This document shows positions 10,779 through 21,877 of a DNA stretch of 64,000 bases, in pieces. The notes beneath the pieces are model-generated. The model was not told the DNA's origin and did no database searches. It saw only the letters and a program-made list of their open reading frames with translations. The position numbers and the translations under genes are program-made. This DNA is from Plecoglossus altivelis (lineage: Eukaryota > Chordata > Actinopteri > Osmeriformes > Plecoglossidae). Position 1 is the stretch's first letter, and each line of letters begins with the position of its first letter. Location of the stretch: contig BROE01000022.1 of the NCBI GenBank assembly GCA_036571765.1, positions 6,862,377 to 6,926,376 on the forward strand. The letters are read 5' to 3'.

Positions 10779-13700
10779 TTAATCCAAATAGGACAGAAGG
10801 TATTCCACCTGCATCTCCAGGTTCTCCAGAACTTCTCCAGAGAGGTTCTCAGAGCAGTCGTATAGATGGTCTTCCAGATCGAAAATAGCATCCATCCAGG
10901 ACAGCATTTGGCTCTAATAACACATTGAGACATCCACAATATTTACTTCTATAATCCTGCAAATGCACAAACTAAGAGCTAACACTATCCAGATGGAGTA
11001 TTAAGGGGGGAGAAAGAGACTGCACCTTGATACTCGACAGAAAGCTCTGAGCTTCCTGGCTCCAGCTCTGTCCAGGGGGTTGAATGGCCAGAATGACCCC
11101 ATACAGAACGTGGAGGAATCCATTGGGCCTCTGAGGTAGTAGAGAGACACGAGAGGATGAGACTGTCAGCGCACTGATTGGACTACAGTATGGTGGGTTA
11201 GACCGGCCAATAAGCTTACGCTATTGGGTTGGTGTGACTTACCGGGGCAGCATAGACAGTCTTGCCCTCCAGAAGGCCCAGCAGGACCATTTCAAAAAAC
11301 AAATCAAGGAAATTGATCTGGGTGATCTGAAATCAAACAAGCACATATTTGAATGTAACACCAGATGACAAGGATATCAACCTCTTACATCAGAACCTCA
11401 TTCATTGCTTTGGAATAACAATCTGATCTGATGTCTGGCTACACCTACTCCTGACTGCCCAATTTCTTCCATAATGGCCTCTCTGTTCTCAGGCTCGTTT
11501 ATATATGAGATGAGGCGATCATAGGCCCGCTGGAAGTCCCTCACATCCTCAAAAAGGAAACGACATGAAACTCAAACCTCAAACATCCGACTGACTACAA
11601 CATGCTATAACACTCATCACCCTGTGTCTTTCCCTCTCAGTATTGGCATTGCTGTAGTTACCTGGTTATTCAGCTCAGCCAGTCCACCCAGAACCATCCG
11701 CCCAGCATGGCTGATGAGGTTCAGGGACTGGCTGGTATTGGTCAGATCCTGAGAAGAAATGGGAAAACCATCAGTCCACTGTATCTACACATCTGTATCT
11801 AAGTCAAATGCAGTGACACAAAACTGCTTGTTTTTACCTGAAAGGCCTTACGAAGAGCCTCAACTTTATACTCAAAGTCTGAGATCCCCTTGTAAGCAAA
11901 ATACCTCCTGTATCAAGAAAGTTTGACATGGTGAAGTGTGCTGAGGACACATTTTTCTTCAATAACGTACACAGCAGAGTAGCAGTAGCGATGTTCATAC
12001 AGTACTTACTGCATCTGAGGCACTTGGACCTTTGGGTCCTCTACATCATCTTCCAAATCCTACAACGCAAAAGCCACATTGGTCTCAATCTGAAGGCACT
12101 TTTCACTCAGTGCGGAGTGAGATCATTGGTATAAGGAGATGGAAGTCTGGAGATATTTACCTCCTCGAAAGGGGGTGAGGGAGGAGAGGTGTAAGAACCA
12201 GGAGGAGGGTCACTGAAGGTGGACTCTTTGGTGGACAATGTCCAACTTGTTGTCTGCGTCTCACCTCCTGCCTCGACAAAACCCTCAAAGGAGGTCATTA
12301 TGTCCACTTCCTGTGATCGGACAAGTACAGAACATATTTAGATGTTTGGTTGACCAATCAACAGGGACGGCTGTCAACCAGATTTGATGAATCAACAGGG
12401 AAAATGTGCTGCACCTGGCCATCCTCAAAGTATGAGAACTCCCTCCTTGTGTTAACGTGGTGGGACATGATGTGGCTGATCTTTCTACCACCTAGAAGCT
12501 AGAGAGGACAGAACACAAGTCATCATCCATAACTGACACGCAGTCTGAGTGTAAAGCTGAAAATGCTGATGTTGCGTTGGTTGGCTTGTGAAAATTAGTT
12601 GCTCGACTGACCTGCACCCCAGTGACCTCCAGGTCAGTTGTTGAAACAGCCACCGAGCCCTGAGAAAGTAACACAGGAATTCATTAAGTTTGATCCAGGA
12701 ACAATGGGATCCACCACACGCTCTGGTGATTAGCCTGTTCTGTCCTTAGTATTCTCTCACTTCGGGGTTCAGGAGGTCAATGTGGAGCTGTTTCCTCCAC
12801 CACAGCTGGGTCCGGTTGTCCATTATAACCTGGATTAACTGGCAGATCTCCTCCAGGGTCTGGAAAGAGAAGGATTCCTTAGTATAAATGTGATTTATCA
12901 GGCACTGAACCTCAGCCTCCGAATTGCTGTACGAACACCAATATACCTAGAGAACATGGCTTGAGCTTGTAACTTATAGACAGGGCTGACTCGGCATGTG
13001 CGTTTCCACACTACTGTAGGGTGAGCGTGTGTGCCTGTATGGTGTTTGATGCAGATTCAGACAAGTCCTCAAGACATAGACAGAGATGCCTGAGTTTACC
13101 TGCAGTCGCCCAGCAAGGCGCCTGGTCCAATGGAAATCGGAGGCGTTCCAAAGATCCACCAGAGGTAGATCCTCCTCATAGACTCTCTCGCTATGGACTC
13201 GCTCAGGATTCTCCTCACTCAGGGATGCCTCCATCTCAGCTTCAAGCTTAGGTGGCAAGAGAAATTGCACAAGAAGCATACAGTCATCCTGACTTTCTGG
13301 AATTGAATACATCCTAACTGTTCACTCCAAAAAGTTATTCTTGCCTACGCTCAGGGCAAAGAACAGATGCAGAGCGTAGGTTCCCATTCTGTTTAATGAT
13401 GATGTATGGTTACCTGTCCTCTGGAGGGAGTTGTGTCCTCAATCGCCATTCTCCCTGCCAGGGTGAGGAACACTTTTGGCAGTTTTGGCCATACAGGGGC
13501 CATGAAGAAGGTCTGGCAGAGAGCATATGGAGACAGTATCAAGTACATCATCTTTATTGCGGGTGACAAGTAGGTCTAACCCTGTTTTTTCCTCCAAACA
13601 GTAGATAGAGGATGAAGAACATGGATAGTTACCAGAGTCTCCAGCGATGCCAGTTCACTTAGAAGTAGCTTTCCAGCTGGTGTCATCCAGTGAGCAGGCT

Positions 13701-14465
13701 TGGGTGAAGGAGCCTTTGTGGCAGAGAAGAAAACGAGACATTCTGATTTCGGATCGTTTACTAGCAACAGTTCTACGTTGATGCACCCTTTCAAAGCCTT
13801 AACCCCAAGACAGACTTACGGGACGCCACACAAGCATGTAGCGGACCAGAGGTCCAGACAGAGGGAGCACCTGTTCCTCCTCCTTCTCCATCACCTGATG
13901 AGGAAGAGTGCAAGTAGAGGGGGTTTAGAGGCATTAGAGAAGTAAATAGGTAGGAAATAGAACCAGTAATATGATGTGATTTACTAGGTTTTGTTGCTCA
14001 ACCGTAGAGGAGTCTATGTCTCTTACAGTTGGGGGGGTGTTATTGAGGTTCTTCCTCCACCAGCTGAAGCCACGTTTCACCGTCTTTAATTTGTGTTTCT
14101 TCAACTTCCTTTGGTTGGTATTTTCTTTGTGTTCCTTTGCCAGATGGTGTGTGACACAGCCATCAACTGATAGGGAACTTTCTGATAGTTTTAACAGGAA
14201 AACAAAAGTATGGAATGATCATTGAATCATCAATTTGGCAAATCAACCAGCAACTAGTTCAGTCCAAGGGCTCCTTCAAACTCTTACCAGAATCAGTGTC
14301 ATCGTTCGATGAGGATGCACAGTTTCTCGGAGGTCCCCCAACACAACTCAGGATTGAGAACGAGCACAAACACCGTCCGAGGAACTTTCCTCTTTTCGTT
14401 GTTTTCCTCTTCTCTTTTTTCGGTTTCTCCGAAGAGATTCTGAGGCTACTTTGGGACTGACCCAT
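10779..14465 (-). CDS. Mitoguardin-like protein, tandem copy 1
   Basis: Seventeen exons, 576 aa. Exons from 5' to 3' of the gene: 14288-14465, 14027-14166, 13820-13894, 13633-13713, 13414-13512, 13100-13246, 12761-12859, 12612-12659, 12415-12498, 12161-12310, 12010-12059, 11838-11907, 11662-11748, 11449-11547, 11243-11326, 11026-11130, 10779-10913. Every junction is GT-AG and phases close exactly. Residues about 385-576 align collinearly, from memory, with the C-terminal half of mitoguardins (MIGA1/2, FAM73): EALRKAFQ, GRMVLGGL, YDRLISYI, INFLDLFFEMVL, RPNGFLHVLYGVI, AIFDLEDH, LLSYLD. The first 380 residues are not recognised. There is no hydrophobic N-terminal anchor; instead MGQSQS (N-myristoylation type) is followed by KPKKEKRK and a Cys-rich stretch. 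MIGA proteins act on mitochondrial fusion and lipid transfer; whether this one does is unknown. Confidence 0.75.
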
Positions 14466-15194
14466 CGAGCCAACGTTTTTTCATTCGCAAATGCAAACAA
14501 TCGGATACTGTTTTAGCTGTCGCCGAAACTGTTAACAAATTGCTATATGTAGTAAGAAAGTTGTTCACCGCTACTCTTTCAGATTAGACTGTCTAAAAAT
14601 ATTGGAACCGATGACACCATAATTCGGAAGCTCCATCACTTAGCAGCATGTTATTATGACGTTCGATTGTGCACTTGTTGAGAAAGGTGGTTTTTCAAAT
14701 GAAATTAGCCAAGCTTTTTAGCAAATGTGATATTAAATTATAGAATATAATAAATGCAAGTAATAAACCAAATCACTCAGAGTAAAAATAAATTTCTTTC
14801 TTGTTTAAGATATATTTTTATGTGATTGATTTGTGCTGTGCCTTGTAAACACAGACAATTTCTCAAACCTAACCACCAAAACAGAACCTTCTGATCATTT
14901 ATCTTCTTACGTACTTTCTGTATTATTCCCTCTACGGGTTACAGCATCTGCTACTTGAACAACATGAACTGTAAAAGACTACGTGTACACACAGGGCTTA
15001 GTTAGGAAACACCATCACGATAGCCCACTACCAATATGAGGTGTAAACATTTAGCGATGAGAAAAAACAACAAAGTTGTGGTACCCTCAGGCTGCATTAT
15101 TGCATTGATTGAGCAAGTTTACCTCCAGTGTAGTTTACCCAGTGGCTCAACAGGCCAGAACAGGCCTGTTATGAGACCCCTTTACTAAGCTGTC
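14466..15194. other. Intergenic, upstream of mitoguardin-like copy 1
   Basis: AT-rich spacer between the start of the minus-strand gene and the spp2-derived fragment. It must contain the promoter of copy 1. I see no clear TATA or CpG island. The same spacer lies at 20268-20995 in unit 2 with only scattered substitutions. Confidence 0.6.
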
Positions 15195-15482
15195 TCACGG
15201 CAGCAGCATCACAAGAGCGCTGAACAAGACAAGGGAACGCCGGACCTTTTCAGAATATCTTTCGATGAGACATTTCTTAATATTCATAACCACTATAGCG
15301 TTTATCAGGTGACTAGTAAGTTTTGTACCGGCAGGTATGCCAGTACTGAGGTTCCCCTTTAGACCCATGGCCCAGTGGGCAGTCAATTTGTCACCGGACC
15401 AGGTTAACCAGCGCTCTGCTACACCCCGCCTCTTCAGGTTCACCAACATAGTCGTGCAACGGGTAAGTTAGTCAGACAACAG
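15195..15482 (+). pseudogene. spp2 fragment: 5' flank fused to exon 2, exon 1 deleted
   Basis: 15196-15305 matches the 5' flank of the real spp2 (21743-21845). It then jumps directly to sequence matching the end of spp2 intron 1 and exon 2 (exon equivalent 15332-15462). The piece containing exon 1 with the signal peptide is missing, and no exon 3 or 4 follows. The exon 2 frame is still open and its donor (gtaagt) is intact. The acceptor AG has changed (accag to accgg), though a new AG three bases on could replace it. It cannot make a secreted protein as it stands. Confidence 0.85.
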
Positions 15483-16305
15483 TTCTTCTTTCATTATGGC
15501 CTGAAGTCATGTGAAACGTGAGGAGGGCTCAGAACCTCGTGCTGTCGGTTTCACACTACGATGACCAACACACCTCAGCTTGGTGTCTGCAGTAGCCTTC
15601 CCTCTGCCTACCAAACGGCAGCACTTCAGCCCCAAAGTATGGAACTGGTCAGGTTATGGGACTCTTAACCATTTCTCTTTGTACATGTTTTGCTATGCAT
15701 CTTTTTCTTTTCTCGCTGGCTCTGAATATACTGAACCAGTGGACCTAACCAGATTGCTCAGTGGACTATGAAGATGTTGTGTACTGTATGTGTGTGCTTC
15801 CTTGACTGCATGCTTGCTAAAACAGACCAACCGCTTTCTTTTTTCCGTTTTGATTGCAATAAAACTGAACTCTGTTTTGTTTAGGCAATAATACCTGGTA
15901 GAATGTGATATCAACCGAAGCTTACTTTTGTAATCTAATGAGTAACAAAAGCACACTGTTTTTAGAGTGACGTGAATGTGAGACGAGAACCCGAGAAAAC
16001 GCCAAGTGAAAACTGCATTTGTGTTTATCTGAATACGTGTACATTTGAATTACTGTAATGCTACGACAGTGTTATATTTAGGGAAACCTTTCATCGACAC
16101 CGAAAAAGAGCAGCTTGCCACCTCTGAAGGATCTGATGATACAACCTTCACAGGCCTACTGGACTCCTCCAAGACTGCATCCATACAAGCAGGTTCTGTT
16201 TTTGTGTTTGAGTTTGGGTGACACATGCTTTGACAGGGGATTTCCAGAACATACTGTGTCTGTCAAAATGATATGAAAAACAATAAAATGGGAACTATTG
16301 ATACT
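15483..16305 (+). pseudogene. Orphan duplicate of the abi2 3'UTR
   Basis: Repeats abi2 3'UTR sequence 9343-10545 but without any abi2 coding exon upstream. About 380 bp present in the original (roughly 9712-10093) is missing here. Both AATAAA sites are retained. An open frame within it (15580-15771) also exists in the original 3'UTR and is not thought to code. Confidence 0.85.
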
Positions 16306-16469
16306 TGATCTTTTCAATACCTGGATTTCTTTTCCTCCTTCCAGACAGAATGACACCATCTCGCATTCTGTAGGTTTCTGTGATCTGAGTTTTGATCATC
16401 TCTCTCTTCTTATCATCTTTATTATCTAGTATTTACAAGAAGGCATTGACCACATCCTAGATATGATGC

Positions 16470-16475
16470 TTTATT
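16470..16475 (-). promoter_or_regulatory. Poly(A) signal of mitoguardin-like copy 2
   Basis: Minus-strand AATAAA at the same distance (65 nt) from the stop codon as in copy 1. Confidence 0.6.
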
Positions 16476-16539
16476 ATATCATGAGGACTAGGACTGTTAG
16501 TCCTGTATGACTCCATTTGAGTGGGACGTTGCAGGGGTC

Positions 16540-19500
16540 TTAATCCAAATAGGACAGAAGGTATTCCACCTGCATCTCCAGGTTCTCCAGAACTTCTCCA
16601 GAGAGGGTCTCAGAGCAGTCGTATAGATGGTCTTCCAGATCGAAAATGGCGTCCATCCAGGACAGCATTTGGCTCTAATAACACATTGAGACATCAACAA
16701 TATTTACTTCTATAATCCTGCAAAGGCACAAACTAACAGCTAACACTATCCAGATGGAGTATGAAGGGGGGAGAAAGAGACTGCACCTTGATACTCGACA
16801 GAAAGCTCTGAGCTTCCTGGCTCCAGCTCTGTCCAGGGGGTTGAATGGCCAGAATGACCCCATACAGAACGTGGAGGAATCCATTGGGCCTCTGAGGTAG
16901 TAGAGAGACACGAGAGGATGAGACTGTCAGCGCACTGATTGGACTACAGTATGGTGGGTTAGACCGGCCAATAAGCTTACGCTATTGGGTTGGTGTGACT
17001 TACCGGGGCAGCATAGACAGTCTTGCCCTCCAGAAGGCCCAGCAGAACCATTTCAAAAAACAAATCAAGGAAATTGATCTGGGTGATCTGAAATCAAACA
17101 AGTACATATTTGAATGTAACACCAGATGACAAGGATATCAACCTCTTACATCAGAACCTCATTCATTGCTTTGGAATAACAATCTGATCTGATGTCTGGC
17201 TACACCTACTCCTGACTGCCCAATTTCTTCCATAATGGCCTCTCTGTTCTCAGGCTCGTTTATATATGAGATGAGGCGATCATAGGCCCGCTGGAAGTCC
17301 CTCACATCCTCAAAAAGGAAACGACATGAAACTCAAACCTCAAACATCCGACTGACTACAACATGCTATAACACTCATCACCCTGTGTCTTTCCCTCTCA
17401 GTATTGGCATTGCTGTAGTTACCTGGTTATTCAGCTCAGCCAGTCCACCCAGAACCATCCGCCCAGCATGGCTGATGAGGTTCAGGGACTGGCTGGTATT
17501 GGTCAGATCCTGAGAAGAAATGGGAAAACCATCAGTCCACTGTATCTACACATCTGTATCTAAGTCAAATGCAGTGACACAAAACTGCTTGTTTTTACCT
17601 GAAAGGCCTTACGAAGAGCCTTGACTTTATACTCAAAGTCTGAGATCCCCTTGTAAGCAAAATACCTCCTGTATCAAGAAAGTTTGACATGGTGAAGTGT
17701 GCTGAGGACACATTTTTGTTCAACAACGTACACAGCAGAGTAGCAGTAGTGGTGTTCATACAGTACTTACTGCATCTGAGGGACTTGGACCTTTGGGTCC
17801 TCTACATCATCTTCCAAATCCTACAACGCAAAAGCCACATTAGTCTCAATCTGAAGGCACTTTTCACTCAGTGGGGAGTGAGATCATTGGTACAAGGAGA
17901 TGGAAGTCTGGAGATATTTACCTCCTCGAAAGGGGGTGAGGGAGGAGAGGTGTAAGAACCAGGAGGAGGGTCACTGAAGGTGGACTCTTTGGTGGACAAT
18001 GTCCAACTTGTTGTCTGCGTCTCACCTCCTGCCTCGACAAAACCCTCAAAGGAGGTCATTATGTCCACTTCCTGTGATCGGACAAGTACAGAACATATTT
18101 AGATGTTTGGTTGACCAATCAACAGGGATGGCTGTCAACCAGATGTGATGAATCAACAGGGAAAATGTGGCGCACCTGGCCATCCTCAAAGTATGAGAAC
18201 TCCCTCCTTGTGTTAACGTGGTGGGACATGATGTGGCTGATCTTTCTACCACCTAGAAGCTAGAGAGGACAGAACACAAGTCATCATCCATAACTGACAC
18301 GCAGTCTGAGTGTAAAGCTGAAAATGCTGATGTTGCGTTGGTTGGCTTGTGAAAATGAGTTGCTTGACTGACCTGCACCCCAGTGACCTCCAGGTCAGTT
18401 GTTGAAACAGCCACCGAGCCCTGAGAAAGTAACACAGGAATTCATTAAGTTTGATCCAGGAACAGTGGGATCCACCACACGCTCTGGTGATTAGCCTGTT
18501 CTGTCCTTAGTATTCTCTCACTTCGGGGTTCAGGAGGTCAATCTGGAGCTGTTTTCTCCACCACAGCTGGGTCCGGTTGTCCATTATAACCTGGATTAAC
18601 TGGCAGATCTCCTCCAGGGTCTGGAAAGAGAAGGATTCCTTAGTATAAATGTGATTTATCAGGCACTGAACCTCAGCCTCCGAATTGCTGTACGAACGCC
18701 AATATACCTAGAGAACATGGCTTGAGCTTGTAACTTATAGACAGGGCTGACTCGTCATGTGCGTTTCCACACTACTGTAGGGTGAGCGTGTGTGCCTGTA
18801 TGGTGTTTGATGCAGATTGAGACAAGTCCTCAAGACATAGACAGAGATGCCTGAGTTACCTGCAGTCGCCCAGCAAGGCGCCTGGTGCAATGGAAATCGG
18901 AGGCGTTCCACAGATCCACCAGAGGTAGATCCTCCTCATAGACTCTCTCGCTGTGGACTCGCTCAGGATTCTCCTCACTCAGGGATGCCTCCTTCTCAGC
19001 TTCAAGCTTAGGTGGCAAGAGAAATTGCACAAGAAGCATACAGTCATCCTGACTTTCTGGAATTGAATACATCCTAACTGTTCACTCCAAAGAGTTATTC
19101 TTGCCTACGCTCAGGGCAAAGAACAGATGCAGAATGTAGGTTCCCATTCTGTTTACTGATGCTGTATGGTTACCTGTCCTCTGGAGGGAGTTGTGTCCTC
19201 AATCGCCATTCTCCCTGCCAGGGTGAGGAACACTTTTGGCAGTTTTGGCCATACAGGGGCCATGAAGAAGGTCTGGCAGAGAGCATATGGAGACAGTATC
19301 AAGTACATCATCTTTATTGCGGGTGACAAGTAGGTCTAACCCCGTTTTTTTCTCCAAACAGTAGATAGAGGATGAAGAACATGGATAGTTACCAGAGTCT
19401 CCAGCGATGCCAGTTCACTTAGAAGTAGCTTTCCAGCTGGTGTCATCCGGTGAGCAGGCTTGGGTGAAGGAGCCTTTGTGGCAGAGAGGAAAACGAGACA

Positions 19501-20267
19501 TCCTCAGGACTAATATGTCATATCTTGGAATTGTACACAGTAGACGTTGTCCATGATTTCGGATCGTTTACTAGCAACAGTTCTACGTTGATGCACCCTT
19601 TCAAAGCCTTAACCCCAAGACAGACTTACGGGACGCCACACAAGCATGTAGCGGACCAGAGGTCCAGACAGAGGGAGCACCTGTTCCTCCTCCTTCTCCA
19701 TCACCTGATGAGGAAGAGTGCAAGTAGAGGGGGTTTAGAGGCATTAGAGAAGTAAATAGGTAGGAAATAGAACCAGTAATATGATGTGATTTACTAGGTT
19801 TTGTTGCTCAACCGTAGAGGAGTCTATGTCTCTTACAGTTGGGGGGGTGTTATTGAGGTTCTTCCTCCACCAGCTGAAGCCACGTTTCACCGTCTTTAGT
19901 TTGTGTTTCTTCAACTTCATTTGGTTTGTATTTTCTTCTTTCAGATGGTGTGTGACACAGCCATCAACTGATAGGGAACTTTCTGATAGTTTTAACAGGA
20001 AAACAAAAGTATGGAATGATCATTGTATCATCAATTTGGCAAGTCAACCAGCAACTAGTTCAGTCCAAGGGCTCCTTCAAAACTCTTACCAGAATCAGTG
20101 TCATCGTTCGATGTGGATGCACAGTTTCTCGGAGGTCCCCCAACACAACTCAGGATTGAGAACGAGCACAAACACCGTCCGAGGAACTTTCCTCTTTTCG
20201 TTGTTTTCCTCTTCTCTTTTTTCGGTTTCTCCGAAGAGATTCTGAGGCTACTTTGGGACTGACCCAT
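16540..20267 (-). CDS. Mitoguardin-like protein, tandem copy 2
   Basis: Second intact copy, 573 aa. Exons 5' to 3' of the gene: 20090-20267, 19837-19967, 19630-19704, 19393-19473, 19174-19272, 18860-19006, 18522-18620, 18373-18420, 18176-18259, 17922-18071, 17771-17820, 17599-17668, 17423-17509, 17210-17308, 17004-17087, 16787-16891, 16540-16674. All splice sites and the start and stop match copy 1. The single coding indel is 9 nt in exon 2 and keeps the frame (HLAKEHKENTNQRK in copy 1, HLKEENTNQMK here). Substitutions include Met to Lys and Trp to Cys in exon 6. No stop codon or frameshift is seen, so both copies look functional or very recently duplicated. Poly(A) signal at 16470-16475. Family assignment and its uncertainty are as for copy 1. 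Confidence 0.75.
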
Positions 20268-20995
20268 CGAGCCAACGTTTTTTCATTCGCAAATGCAAAC
20301 AATCGGATACTGTTTTAGCTGTCGCCGAAACTGTTAACAAATTGCTATATGTAGTAAGAAAGTTGTTCACCGCTACTCTTTCAGATTAGACTGTCTACAA
20401 ATATTGGAACCGATGACACCATAATTCGGAAGCTCCATCACTTAGCAGCATGTTATTATGACGTTCGATTGTGCACTTGTTGAGAAAGGTGGTTTTTCAA
20501 ATGAAACTATCCAAGCTTTTTAGCAAAAGTGATATAAAATTATTGAACATAATAAATGGAAGTAAAAAACCAAATCACTCAGAGTAAAAATACATTTCTT
20601 TCTTGTTTAAGAGATATTTTTATGTGATTACTTTGTGCTGTGCCTTGTAAACACAGACTATTTCTCAAGCATAACCAGCAAAACAGAACCTTCTGATCAT
20701 TTATCTTCTTACATACTTTCTGTATTATTCCCTCTACGGGTTACAGCATCTGCTACTTGAACAACATGAACTGTAAAAGACTACGTGTACATACAGGGCT
20801 TAGTTAGGAAACAACATCACGATAGCCCACTACCAATATGAGGTGTAAACATTTAGCGACGAGAAACAACAAAGTTGTGGTACCCTCAGGCTGCATTATT
20901 GCATTGATTGAGCAAGTTTATCTCCAGTGTGGTTTACCCAGTGGCTAAACAGGCCAGAACAGGCCTGTTATGAGACCCCTTTACTAAGCTGTCTC

Positions 20996-21242
20996 ACGAC
21001 AGCAACATCACAAGAGCGCTGAACAAGACAAGGGAACGCCGGACCTTTTCAGAATATCTTTCGATGAGACATTTCTTAATATTCATAACCACAATAGCGT
21101 TTATCAGGTGACTAGTAAGTTTTGTACCGGCAGGTATGCCAGTGCTGAGGTTCCGCTTTAGACCCATGGCCCAGTGGGCAGTCAATTTGTCACAGGACCA
21201 GGTTAACCAGCGCTCTGCTACACCCCGCCTCTTCAGGTTCAC
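20996..21242 (+). pseudogene. spp2 fragment in unit 2, cut by assembly gap
   Basis: Same fusion of spp2 5' flank and exon 2 as in unit 1, with the same deletion of exon 1. The shared deletion shows it happened before the units multiplied. The exon 2 equivalent begins at 21131 and is interrupted by Ns at 21243. Confidence 0.85.
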
Positions 21243-21742
21243 NNNNNNNNNNNNNNNNNNNNNNNNNNNNNNNNNNNNNNNNNNNNNNNNNNNNNNNNNN
21301 NNNNNNNNNNNNNNNNNNNNNNNNNNNNNNNNNNNNNNNNNNNNNNNNNNNNNNNNNNNNNNNNNNNNNNNNNNNNNNNNNNNNNNNNNNNNNNNNNNNN
21401 NNNNNNNNNNNNNNNNNNNNNNNNNNNNNNNNNNNNNNNNNNNNNNNNNNNNNNNNNNNNNNNNNNNNNNNNNNNNNNNNNNNNNNNNNNNNNNNNNNNN
21501 NNNNNNNNNNNNNNNNNNNNNNNNNNNNNNNNNNNNNNNNNNNNNNNNNNNNNNNNNNNNNNNNNNNNNNNNNNNNNNNNNNNNNNNNNNNNNNNNNNNN
21601 NNNNNNNNNNNNNNNNNNNNNNNNNNNNNNNNNNNNNNNNNNNNNNNNNNNNNNNNNNNNNNNNNNNNNNNNNNNNNNNNNNNNNNNNNNNNNNNNNNNN
21701 NNNNNNNNNNNNNNNNNNNNNNNNNNNNNNNNNNNNNNNNNN
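21243..21742. other. Assembly gap of exactly 500 N
   Basis: A round-number gap, most likely a placeholder of unknown true length. Sequence to the left is spp2 exon 2 remnant and sequence to the right is spp2 5' flank. At least the junction between the last duplicate and the original locus is therefore missing, and possibly whole further units. Confidence 0.98.
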
Positions 21743-21877
21743 CACGGCAGCAGCATCACAAGAGCGCTGAACAAGACAAGGGAACAACTTTTCGGAATAT
21801 CTTTCGATGAGACATTTCTTAATATTCATAACCGCAATAGCGTTTTTCTGGCAGTAACAGGAGGGTCCGGAACAGAG

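Larger units (their letters stand above)
9343..15482. repeat. Tandem segmental duplication, unit 1
   Basis: About 6.14 kb that is near-identical by eye to 15483-21242. Both units start at TTCTTCTTTCATTATGGCCTG inside the abi2 3'UTR. The unit contains abi2 3'UTR sequence, a full minus-strand mitoguardin-like gene and a fragment of spp2 (5' flank and exon 2 without exon 1). Confidence 0.95.
15483..21242. repeat. Tandem segmental duplication, unit 2 (runs into gap)
   Basis: Second copy of the unit, starting in duplicated abi2 3'UTR. The offset to unit 1 is 5761 bp across most of the gene. It then shifts through small indels: 1 bp near 18855, about 50 bp near 19503-19555, and 9 bp inside exon 2. 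The unit breaks off at the N gap inside the spp2 exon 2 remnant. Confidence 0.95.

Noticed and set aside
21136..21829. Open frames of about 195-224 codons made mostly of X
   Set aside because: They run through the 500-N gap and are artefacts.
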